Source: TMED14 sp041179465 (GTDB taxonomy: Bacteria; Bacteroidota; Bacteroidia; Flavobacteriales; Schleiferiaceae). From it: 8,447 nucleotides of DNA. This document shows, in pieces, positions 1 to 6,927 of this stretch. Position numbers and translations under genes: made by a program. Below the pieces are notes generated by a model. It was given only the letters and a program-made list of their open reading frames with translations, had not been told where the DNA came from and did no database searches. The number at the start of each line of letters is the position of its first letter. Position 1 is the stretch's first letter. Where the stretch lies: assembly GCA_041179465.1 (NCBI GenBank), contig JBEGTJ010000069.1, positions 1 to 8,447 on the forward strand. The letters are read 5' to 3'.

Positions 1-1
1 G

Positions 2-142
2 CGAGTTCCCACCCAGCTACCGTACACCGAGCAAGAGGCCCAGGGCGAAATTTTTGCATGGCTCCCTGACGGATCTTATGTTCTGCTCAGCGAAAAGGCC
101 GCCGGCCTTCCGCCCCAAGTGCACCGCTACGTGCGGAATTAA
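2..142 (+). CDS. C-terminal fragment of an unidentified protein, possibly beta-propeller-like
   Basis: The gene is cut off at the left edge. The frame starting at base 2 is open for 46 codons and stops at the TAA at 140-142. The visible residues include QGEIFAWLPDGSYVLLSE followed by a proline-rich turn and a closing HRYVRN strand. An 'E-x-x-AW-x-PDG' strand, a 'SE' turn and a short final strand resemble the last blade of beta-propeller proteins of the SdiA-regulated, NHL or esterase-like type, where a QGE/QAE-x-I-x-x-x-PDG motif is common. That resemblance is from memory of such families and is weak evidence over 46 residues. The codons look genuinely coding, and the stop sits directly at the A-tract of the convergent gene's terminator, which fits a real gene end. 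The N-terminal part and start lie outside the window, so function cannot be assigned. Confidence 0.6.
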   Translation, partial: RVPTQLPYTEQEAQGEIFAWLPDGSYVLLSEKAAGLPPQVHRYVRN

Positions 143-168
143 AAAACCCGCCGGCATGCGCCGGCGGG
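141..168 (-). terminator. Rho-independent terminator of the TonB receptor gene
   Basis: A perfect 9-bp GC-rich inverted repeat, CCCGCCGGC at 147-155 and GCCGGCGGG at 160-168, encloses the tetraloop ATGC. On the minus strand the hairpin is followed at once by six T residues (the A-tract at 141-146), the classic intrinsic terminator order. It lies 22 bp beyond the stop codon of the leftward receptor gene. Read on the plus strand, the hairpin is followed by TCGTAACG with no T run, so it should act mainly on the leftward transcript. Its A-tract overlaps the TAA stop of the convergent rightward gene. Confidence 0.93.
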
Positions 169-190
169 TCGTAACGATTGCCGAAACCGA

Positions 191-2914
191 TTAGAGGTCG
201 AGCTTCACGCCGAGTTTGGCGCGGAATCCGTAGTACTCCATCTGCATGGTGTACTGCTCTTCGAATTGGTAGTAGCGCAGGGGCTGGTTCGTCAAGTTGT
301 TCAGGTCAATGAACACGCGCAACTTTGGTGTCAGCGCGTAGTACGCATTGAGGTCTACAAAGCTTTGGTCCCCATAGAAACGATCAGAATACGTGTCGCC
401 GCCGTACTCATCTACATAGCCTTGGGAGTGGTTGAAGCTTACGCGGGCCGTGAACTTCTTGGCGTCGTAGGCAAGTGAAGCGTTGAGCATGATCGGAGCG
501 GTTCCGGCCAGAGCGATGTTCTCGCCGTCGCGAACCCCTGTGGTCTGTGACGCCGTAAAGGTTGCGTTGGTGTAGAGGTTCAGATTCTTAGCGAATCCAG
601 ACTTGCCCAGGGTGCGTTGAAAGGCAAGTTCCAATCCCTGAACCGTGGCAACTTCACCGTTTTTCGGCGTTTGCGCGTCATAAGTTGTTCCCTTGTATTC
701 GAAATCGTTGATTGATTCCGTGTAAATGAAGTTGTTGATGCGCTTGTAGAAGACTCCGGCGCTGATCAATCCCACGTTCGGGAGGTAGTTTTCGTAGCTC
801 AAGTCCACGTTTGTAGCCGTAGCTGCCTTGAGCTCGGAGTTTCCGAATTCCGCCTCGAGGTCGTCGCGCGAGAACGAGATGTACGGAACCAGGTCGTAGT
901 AGTTTGGCCGCGCCAAAGTGGACGTAACCGATCCGCGGATCAGGCTACGGCTGCTCAAATTGTACTTTAAAAGCACGCTAGGAAGCAGGTTGGTGTAGTT
1001 ACCGGTACCTGAAGTGTCTGCTGAGGTTTCTTCGTCAAGGTCAAAGGCAAAACCGTTGTAAACGTTTGAAGTGTTTTCTACCCGTACGCCCGCGGTGTAC
1101 TCCAGTTTTCCTGCGGTAGCGCTGTACATGGCGTAGGCGCCCAAAATGTTTTCGGTCGCATCGTAGTTGGTCGCGGCAAACTCGGCAGGTACGGACGTGC
1201 TTTCAAAAAGTGCGCTGTTGTCGAGGTCGAGCCCACCGAGGTAGTCTTTAGAAATAAAGCTCTTGCCTGCGGCGAAATTCCAGTAATCTCCGGCCATGTA
1301 GCGGTCGGCGCGCGCGGCATCGTACTTGATGCTCAGGTCGTCAAAGCTGGGCTCTTGGTCGCCATCGACAAATTCGTACTCATTAAAGGTCACGTCGCGG
1401 AATTTTACTTTGCCCCGGTAGCGCGCACCAAATTTTAAATTGCCCTTGCCAACGGGAACCGTGAAGTCCAGTCGTGCATTGTTATCCTGGTCGTACGTGT
1501 TTTGCTGCTGCTGGGTGAGTTCGTGGAGTCCGTAGTCCGAAAGGGCCAAACCCACTGACGCGGGGAGCATGTACGGGGTCGTGGGATCCATATCCGCAAA
1601 CACGACCTCTGCGTTCTTCTTTCGGAACTGAATGTAGCGCTCATCAGGACGAAGCTCATTTGCGAACGAGCGACTCACGCTCCAGTCCATGCGGAGTTTG
1701 CCCAAAAGATGCTCTCCGCGAAGGGCCAAATTGTACATGGTTTGATCTTCCAATCGGGCGTTGTCCACATCATTCGATCCGCCTTTGGTTTGCATGCGGA
1801 GTTCTCCAACATAGGTGCCGTCTTCTTGGCGTTCGACATCTTTAAAGCGCAAGCGGAATCGGTTTTCCCAGTCCTTTCGGTTGCTGTACATCGACTGAAA
1901 GAAAAGGGTGTGGCCGGGCGCCAAGCGGAAGTCGAGGTTGGCAGATAGATTCTGGCGAAGGCGGCGCACGTGGTATTCGCGCACTTCGTAGTTAAAGATG
2001 TAGGGACTTGCTGCGTCGTCAAAGTTCCACTCGAACTCGGCATTATCCGAACCAAATACGTGGTCCTTGCTCGAAGCGCTTGCAACGATACCCATTTTGT
2101 CTTTGGCAAAGCGGTTTCCGTAGGTAAACGATCCGTTGGGTGTTACCGCTTGACTCAGGGAGTTGTAAAGAGCTCCGCCCGTAACCACAATGCGCTGACC
2201 TGCGGGGGCGGCGCGGGTAACCAAGTTCACTGATCCGCCAATGGCGTCCGCATCCATATCGGGGGTAAGCGCTTTCGACACTTCAATCGTTTGAATCATG
2301 TCGGCAGCAATCAAGTCCATCTGGATGTTGCGGTTGTCGCCTTCAGCAGAGGGAATGCGTTCGCCGTTGATGGTTACCGAGTTCAGCTGGGGAGCCAATC
2401 CGCGAACAATAATGTTGCGGGCCTCGCCTTGGTCGTTCTGCATCGTGATGCCGGGAATGCGCTTTGCGGCGTCTCCAATGTTGTCGTCGGGAAAGCGTCC
2501 AACCTGGTCTGAAGACACCACATTCGATGCGTTAATGTTGCTCTTTTGGCGATTCAAGGCTTTGGCCTGTCCCTGTAGGAGCGAACCCACAACTTCAATT
2601 TCGCCCAATTCGGTCGTTCCAGGCTTCGTTTTAAGAACCACAAATTGGTTGCCATTTGAAGTATTTACCTTGGCTTCAACGGTCACGTAGCTCGCGTACA
2701 CGAGTTTCACAACGTGCATGTCGGCCGATACTCCGGTAAAAGAAAACCGACCGTTCAAGTCCGTCGTGGTAGAACGGCGGCTGTCCAAGGTGACCACGGC
2801 ACCGGGAAGGGCAATGTTGGCCTCATCGACCGCTTGGCCGCTAATGCTGCTTTGAGCATAGGCAGCAGAAACGCTGCACCATGCGAGCACGAAAAGGGTA
2901 AAAAGGTTTTTCAT
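191..2914 (-). CDS. TonB-dependent outer-membrane receptor with N-terminal carboxypeptidase-regulatory-like domain (substrate unknown)
   Basis: The product is a 907-residue outer-membrane transporter that would import a ligand using TonB/ExbB/ExbD energy. I place the start at the ATG at 2912-2914 because a clean signal peptide (MKNLFTLFVLAWCSVSAAYA, cleavage before Q21) begins there. An in-frame ATG 33 bp upstream would put 11 polar residues before it. Domains: a carboxypeptidase-regulatory-like fold at about 22-95, with the characteristic DLNGRFSFTGV; a linker containing GEIEVVGS (104-111), a possible TonB-box region; a plug at about 115-236 with FPDDNIGDAAKRIPGI, RGL and TPDMDADAIGGSVNLVTR (217-234); then a beta-barrel to the C-terminus, with a late FIDLNNLTNQPLRYYQ segment typical of the final strands. 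The plug motifs match the receptor family modelled as TIGR01782 (TonB-Xanth-Caul), whose members take up diverse organic ligands, so the substrate stays open. No Shine-Dalgarno precedes the ATG. A weak -7-like box, GAGTTTTG, lies at 2938-2945 on this strand, 23 nt upstream. The gene is noticeably less GC-rich than the genes to its right. Confidence 0.96.
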   Translation of the reverse strand: MKNLFTLFVLAWCSVSAAYAQSSISGQAVDEANIALPGAVVTLDSRRSTTTDLNGRFSFTGVSADMHVVKLVYASYVTVEAKVNTSNGNQFVVLKTKPGTTELGEIEVVGSLLQGQAKALNRQKSNINASNVVSSDQVGRFPDDNIGDAAKRIPGITMQNDQGEARNIIVRGLAPQLNSVTINGERIPSAEGDNRNIQMDLIAADMIQTIEVSKALTPDMDADAIGGSVNLVTRAAPAGQRIVVTGGALYNSLSQAVTPNGSFTYGNRFAKDKMGIVASASSKDHVFGSDNAEFEWNFDDAASPYIFNYEVREYHVRRLRQNLSANLDFRLAPGHTLFFQSMYSNRKDWENRFRLRFKDVERQEDGTYVGELRMQTKGGSNDVDNARLEDQTMYNLALRGEHLLGKLRMDWSVSRSFANELRPDERYIQFRKKNAEVVFADMDPTTPYMLPASVGLALSDYGLHELTQQQQNTYDQDNNARLDFTVPVGKGNLKFGARYRGKVKFRDVTFNEYEFVDGDQEPSFDDLSIKYDAARADRYMAGDYWNFAAGKSFISKDYLGGLDLDNSALFESTSVPAEFAATNYDATENILGAYAMYSATAGKLEYTAGVRVENTSNVYNGFAFDLDEETSADTSGTGNYTNLLPSVLLKYNLSSRSLIRGSVTSTLARPNYYDLVPYISFSRDDLEAEFGNSELKAATATNVDLSYENYLPNVGLISAGVFYKRINNFIYTESINDFEYKGTTYDAQTPKNGEVATVQGLELAFQRTLGKSGFAKNLNLYTNATFTASQTTGVRDGENIALAGTAPIMLNASLAYDAKKFTARVSFNHSQGYVDEYGGDTYSDRFYGDQSFVDLNAYYALTPKLRVFIDLNNLTNQPLRYYQFEEQYTMQMEYYGFRAKLGVKLDL

Positions 2915-2994
2915 AACTAGATGATTTTGAGTATCCTCAAAACTCATCTAATGGTGTTAAGCCGATTTTGCTTGGCGCAGTCCCCAGGCTACGA

Positions 2995-3024
2995 AACCGT
3001 TATTAAACGGTTACGGAACCGTAA
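2995..3024. repeat. Overlapping inverted repeats at the 3' end of the T9SS protein gene
   Basis: AACCGTT (2995-3001) and AACGGTT (3006-3012) form a 7-bp stem around ATTA. The adjacent TTACGGAACCGTAA (3011-3024) is a perfect 14-bp palindrome that includes the TAA stop of the leftward gene (3011-3013). ACGGTT at 3007-3012 can instead pair with AACCGT at 3017-3022, so two hairpins are mutually exclusive. On the minus strand the last stem is followed by TCGTAGCC rather than a T run, so this is at best a weak terminator or a 3' mRNA-stabilising structure. The rest of the 96-bp gap up to the downstream receptor start shows nothing else convincing. Confidence 0.5.
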
Positions 3025-6000
3025 TCCGTACCGCCACCCCTTCTTGCCAGAGCACGTACACTCCGGCGGGGCAGTTCTCCGGCACGCAGACGAGCGTTTG
3101 GCCTGCTTCGAAGCGCTGGGCCCAGTGCAGGATTTGGCCGGTCAGGGTCGCCACGGACACGGGCGCATCGCCCGGACTGGTGATCCACTGCCCGGGTTGC
3201 GCCGGGTTGGGGTACCAGGCGGCAACCGCCGCCGGTTCGTCGAGTCCAACTGTTTGAAGCGATTTGGTCAAGGTGTCTTTCCCTCCGCAGGAATTGGACG
3301 CAATCAAGGTCACCGTGTAGAAAAGTCCGGGGACCCCATAAGTCTTGATGGGGTTGGCGCCCGATCCGTTGGTGCCGTCGCCAAAGAGCCATTGGAAGTT
3401 CACGGCGTCCGCGCTCGACCAGGGGGTCGCGTTGAACTGAACCCGCATTCCGGCGCCTCCCGACGAGAGAATTTGCGCGGTCCATTCCGCCGCCGGCTTG
3501 GTGCAGGTCACCACCACTTGGCTTGAGGTTATCGTGTCGCCGCAGATGTTGAACGACCGCATCACGACCGTGTAGGAACCGGTTCCGGCGTAGGTGTGAA
3601 CCGGAGCGGGGCCGCTGCCTTGGTTGCCGTCGCCAAAGTCCCACAGCTGGCCCGACGAATTCACGGCGAGGCTCGTGAAGCTCACGGTGTTTCCGTTGAC
3701 CGTGTGGCTAAATCCGCCGCCCAACGGGGCGCAAATATTGACGGTAACCTGGCTGGTGTCGGAACTTCCGCAGAAGTTGGTCACGATGAGGCTTAACGTA
3801 AACGAACCGGTGCCCGACACGGGAATGGTCGACGAGCCCCCCGTTCGCGTGGCCACCGTAGCCCCGCTCGAGTTGAGCAACGTCCAAGCGTAGTTGGACG
3901 TCGCCGAAATGTTCTGCGCGTTCATGATGAGGTTTCCGCCTACGACGTTGTAGGTGAAGCTCGCCGAAACGGGCGGACAAGGCTGCGTGGTGAACGCCAA
4001 GGGCCCTACCCACGAACTCGCAAGCCCCACGCTGCTGCAAGTGTCCTTGAGGTACACGTGGTAGGTGGTGTTGGCATTGAGGCCGGTGAGCACGTAGGGT
4101 GAAGTAATCCCCGTCGCAAGGGTGGTCGCCGCGTTGGGAACGAAGCCCACGGGGCCCCGAGCGATTCGCGTGCTGGCGCCGCCGGGCGTGAACGCGATTT
4201 GGGCCGTGTTCACCGTGACGCCCGAAGCGCTGAGGTTTGAGGGCGCGGCGCAGGAAGGCAAGGGCGCTTCCACCACAGCAAACTCATCAAGCCCAATTTC
4301 GGCGTAGCCGGCTACCGCCGTTTTTTCGCCGCGAAAACGGAACCGAACGGTTTTGTCGGCATAATTGGGCAGCGGGATTTCGTGAAGGGTCCACGCCGAG
4401 GAGGCCAAGGATTGGTTGCCTGGAAGAACAATCAGAATACTCTGCCATCCGGCACCCGAGTCGATGAAGACCTGGAGCCGGTCAATGACGCCGCCGTACA
4501 TATGGCTCGAGAAGCGCAGCATAGGCACGTTGAGGGGCGTCGTATTGATCCAAGGCGAGGTAAGCGTAGCTTGGTTCACGCCCGTGTTGCCAAATCCGCT
4601 GGTGAACATGTACTTGCCGCCGTTGATGCCTTGGTTCGGGCCGGTGTTGCCCGCCTGCATCGGCCCTTGACCGACGGCCCAGAAGAACTCACCGGCGGCA
4701 GACCCGGCCGAACGGCTCCAGCAGGGCGAAATGGTTCCTTCGAGGTTGGGCCATGTTCCGATGTTCCAAGCAAAGGACTGAAAGTTCTCATTTATCGGTG
4801 CCGAAACGGTCGCGCAGGTCGTGGTTGCCGTTACCGCCGTACTCCACAAACTGACGCTGGCCGGTCCGCAAGAGTCTTTCACATAAAACTGATAGTTGGT
4901 GCTCGGCGTGAGGCCGGTGACCGTAAACGGATTGCTGGTGGCAACTACGCGGGTTCCGCTCGCCGAGGGGCCAAATCCGACGGGGCCGTACTTGACCACC
5001 CATGGGCTGCTGCCGACCGTCCAGCTCAGCGTGGCACTGGTGCTGTTGGTGGTCGTAACAGCAAGGTTTTGAGGCTTAGGGCACGAAGGCGCTGCGTGAA
5101 TATCAATGTCGTCGATGGCGGACTGTGCGAGCGAAGCGAAGTTGCCTGTCGCCGTACCCGTCCAGCGCAGGCGGACTTTTTTGTTGGCGAAGGCAGATAA
5201 ACTGACCGTTATTTCCGTCCAAGGATCAGTCTGGGCCGTTTGAATTTGCCCTGTGCTCGACCACACTTGAGTAAAGACGCCCGCGGTGTCTTCGACGTGG
5301 AGCTGCGTTCCTGAAATTTGGAAGCCGTAGGCGTGGTACCAAAACGTGAGTTCGGGAACGGCTAGGGGCGTGAGGTTAATCCATGGTGTCTTAAACTGTC
5401 CTGAGGTGCCGTTTGAGAATCCCACTGACTCGAGATAAATGTACTTTCCGTTAAAGCCCGAACCGTGGTCCTCAGACGGACCCGTCGTAAACGAGTTGAA
5501 CTGGGGAGGGCCGACCACGTAGGCCATCCCTTGGTTGGTGGGTCGGTCCCAGCAGCTCGGCCAGATTCCGGCTTGGTTGAATGCGGGCACGGTCCAACTG
5601 GCCCCGTCGAAGTTCTCGCTCCATGGCGCGGCCACCGCCAGACACCCGGTGGTGAACGAAACCGGCCCCACCCAGTTGCTGAACGACGTTGGGCTGCAGG
5701 AGTCGCGAATCCAGGCCTCGTAGGTCGTATTGGGCGTCAGGCCAGTCAGGTTTGTAGTGGTGCCGCTGAACCGCTTCACGGTCCCGTTGCCGGCGCCCGA
5801 ACCGGGAGCACCGTACGAAAGTTGGTGGTGTTGCGACGATCCGAGCACGAGGCCCGCAAGGGCCGAATTCGCCTGAACGGCGCTGAAATTGAGGTTCGAG
5901 GGCGAAATGCATCCGGTGGCTTGGCCGACGCGCAGGTCGTCAATGGCGACTCGAGCGTTGAACGGAAAGGTCGCCGAGGACTTGGCTACAAAGCGGATGG

Positions 6001-6811
6001 TCACCGTTTGGTTGGTGAACATCGTAAGCGGATAAATCTGCTGCTGCCAGGGACTCGTTTTGGACGAAAACAGCGTGGGGTTGCTCGCAATGACCCCCAG
6101 GCGCACCCAGTTGGTGTTGCCCACCACAGAAGCCTCGACCACCAACGAATCAATCTGGTTGCCGTACATGTGGTACCAAAACTCGATTACCGGAGTGGTG
6201 GCCCCTGCGAGGTTGATCTGGGGCGTGCGGATCACGGCGGTGTTGTTGCCCGTGAACGCTCCGAAGCGGTCGGCGTACAGGTACTTGGTTCGCCCGGAAT
6301 GGTCTGACTGGGGCCCGGTGGCCGGCAGAACTTGAAACGGCGGGGCCGAAACCCAGGCATACCCTTCGTTGGGCGAGGCAATCCACCCGCACATGTAGCC
6401 TCCGAGTCCGTTGACTGAGGTGCGCGGAGTGAAAAAAATCTGGTCAAAATTCTCTACCCAGGGAATGGTGGCCGCCGTTCCGCAGGTCGTCGCGTAGCCG
6501 CTGTAGCCGCTCCAGGGGCTTTTATTTCCGTTGGAACAGCTGTCGCGCAGGTAAAAATCGTAGCCGGTGGAGCCGGAGAGTCCGTTCACCACATAGGTGT
6601 TGCCGCTAAACCAGGGCGTCAAGGTTCCGCTTCCCGGAGAAAAGCCCAAGGGGCCGTACTCAAACCGGTGAAAGGCCGCCGACGAACCGGTGGAAACCGT
6701 AATGCTGCTCGCCGTGCGCGACACCAAGCTGACGTTGGGTGCCGTGGAGCAGGGTTGCGCAAACAAACTGCCGGTGGCCAAAAAAAGGAGGAGCAAGAGA
6801 CGTTGAAGCAT
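3011..6811 (-). CDS. Secreted or surface multidomain protein: three FN3-MAM modules, FN3, three PKD-like domains and T9SS sorting domain
   Basis: This 1266-residue protein is probably exported by Sec and then passed through the type IX secretion system to the surface or medium. The start is the ATG at 6809-6811: it opens a signal peptide (MLQRLLLLLFLATGSLFA, then Q), whereas the alternative TTG 33 bp upstream adds charged residues. Approximate layout: FN3 at 20-110, MAM-like at 111-301, FN3 at 302-390, MAM-like at 391-577, FN3 at 578-666, MAM-like at 667-854, FN3 at 855-945, PKD-like at 946-1027, 1028-1103 and 1104-1189, and a T9SS type A C-terminal domain at 1190-1266 (WYPNPAQPG at 1199-1207, then PAGVYV). 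The MAM-like jelly rolls show FWYHMYG and FWYHAYG; the FN3 domains carry a YGPxGFxP turn and a DSC motif; PKD-2 and PKD-3 carry DFGDG and LFGDG. Cysteines close nearly every domain. I see no catalytic domain. Such combinations usually act in adhesion or carbohydrate/protein binding, so an adhesin or matrix role is inferred. The domain family could equally be annotated 'choice-of-anchor J'. No Shine-Dalgarno is present. Confidence 0.93.
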   Translation of the reverse strand: MLQRLLLLLFLATGSLFAQPCSTAPNVSLVSRTASSITVSTGSSAAFHRFEYGPLGFSPGSGTLTPWFSGNTYVVNGLSGSTGYDFYLRDSCSNGNKSPWSGYSGYATTCGTAATIPWVENFDQIFFTPRTSVNGLGGYMCGWIASPNEGYAWVSAPPFQVLPATGPQSDHSGRTKYLYADRFGAFTGNNTAVIRTPQINLAGATTPVIEFWYHMYGNQIDSLVVEASVVGNTNWVRLGVIASNPTLFSSKTSPWQQQIYPLTMFTNQTVTIRFVAKSSATFPFNARVAIDDLRVGQATGCISPSNLNFSAVQANSALAGLVLGSSQHHQLSYGAPGSGAGNGTVKRFSGTTTNLTGLTPNTTYEAWIRDSCSPTSFSNWVGPVSFTTGCLAVAAPWSENFDGASWTVPAFNQAGIWPSCWDRPTNQGMAYVVGPPQFNSFTTGPSEDHGSGFNGKYIYLESVGFSNGTSGQFKTPWINLTPLAVPELTFWYHAYGFQISGTQLHVEDTAGVFTQVWSSTGQIQTAQTDPWTEITVSLSAFANKKVRLRWTGTATGNFASLAQSAIDDIDIHAAPSCPKPQNLAVTTTNSTSATLSWTVGSSPWVVKYGPVGFGPSASGTRVVATSNPFTVTGLTPSTNYQFYVKDSCGPASVSLWSTAVTATTTCATVSAPINENFQSFAWNIGTWPNLEGTISPCWSRSAGSAAGEFFWAVGQGPMQAGNTGPNQGINGGKYMFTSGFGNTGVNQATLTSPWINTTPLNVPMLRFSSHMYGGVIDRLQVFIDSGAGWQSILIVLPGNQSLASSAWTLHEIPLPNYADKTVRFRFRGEKTAVAGYAEIGLDEFAVVEAPLPSCAAPSNLSASGVTVNTAQIAFTPGGASTRIARGPVGFVPNAATTLATGITSPYVLTGLNANTTYHVYLKDTCSSVGLASSWVGPLAFTTQPCPPVSASFTYNVVGGNLIMNAQNISATSNYAWTLLNSSGATVATRTGGSSTIPVSGTGSFTLSLIVTNFCGSSDTSQVTVNICAPLGGGFSHTVNGNTVSFTSLAVNSSGQLWDFGDGNQGSGPAPVHTYAGTGSYTVVMRSFNICGDTITSSQVVVTCTKPAAEWTAQILSSGGAGMRVQFNATPWSSADAVNFQWLFGDGTNGSGANPIKTYGVPGLFYTVTLIASNSCGGKDTLTKSLQTVGLDEPAAVAAWYPNPAQPGQWITSPGDAPVSVATLTGQILHWAQRFEAGQTLVCVPENCPAGVYVLWQEGVAVRITVP
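4250..6754 (-). repeat. Three tandem FN3-MAM modules at protein level
   Basis: Within the secreted protein the same two-domain unit occurs three times in a row with nearly constant length: residues 20-301 (bases 5909-6754), 302-577 (5081-5908) and 578-854 (4250-5080), i.e. 282, 276 and 277 residues. Each unit runs: FN3 with a DSC motif, a terminal C, an ENF strand opening the MAM-like domain, a 'GP...G.KY.Y/F' stretch, an 'I/W-I-N-L/T...P' strand, an F-x-x-H-x-YG strand, an acidic 'DD/DE' turn near the end, and a closing C. The units have diverged substantially in sequence, so this is an old internal duplication rather than a recent DNA-level repeat. Confidence 0.8.
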
Positions 6812-6817
6812 ACGGTA

Positions 6818-6825
6818 CAAAATTC
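6818..6825 (-). promoter_or_regulatory. Candidate -7 promoter element for the T9SS protein gene
   Basis: On the minus strand GAATTTTG matches five of the six fixed positions of the Bacteroidetes -7 consensus TAnnTTTG. It ends 6 nt before the chosen ATG, which would give a very short or absent 5' leader. A TTG lies further upstream (6842-6844 on this strand) with a 16-bp spacer, slightly shorter than usual for a -33 element. The call rests on motif and position only. Confidence 0.35.
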
Positions 6826-6914
6826 GCCTAATCGGAACGGCCAATTTAGTCTAGGCCTTGAAACGACCGCCCTCGTTGAACCATCGCAGGATTCCGTGTG
6901 TTTTTCGCACGACG

Positions 6915-6922
6915 TACCTTTG
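6915..6922 (+). promoter_or_regulatory. Candidate -7 promoter element for the His-rich protein / receptor operon
   Basis: TACCTTTG is an exact match to the Bacteroidetes -7 consensus TAnnTTTG and ends 5 nt before the ATG at 6928. No convincing TTG -33 element is present 17-23 bp upstream. If used, transcription would start at or next to the start codon. It shares a 116-bp divergent intergenic region with the leftward promoter candidate. Confidence 0.45.
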
Positions 6923-6927
6923 AAACC

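Noticed and set aside
2912..2947. Start of the left receptor at the ATG at 2947 rather than 2914
   Set aside because: It would add 11 mostly polar residues before an otherwise clean signal peptide. The internal ATG is preferred.
3003..3644. 213-codon minus-strand frame overlapping the PKD/sorting-domain end
   Set aside because: It is out of frame with the well-supported domains and has no start context or motif.
4382..5200. 272-codon plus-strand open frame inside the secreted-protein gene
   Set aside because: The translation is arginine/glycine-rich low-information sequence typical of a shadow frame, while the opposite strand encodes clear FN3, MAM and sorting domains.
5465..6307. 280-codon plus-strand open frame inside the secreted-protein gene
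   Set aside because: It is a shadow of the same kind, Arg/Gly/His-rich, antisense to MAM and FN3 domains.
6809..6844. Start of the secreted protein at a TTG at 6844
   Set aside because: The rare start codon adds a charged segment ahead of the signal peptide and would read through the -7-like box.
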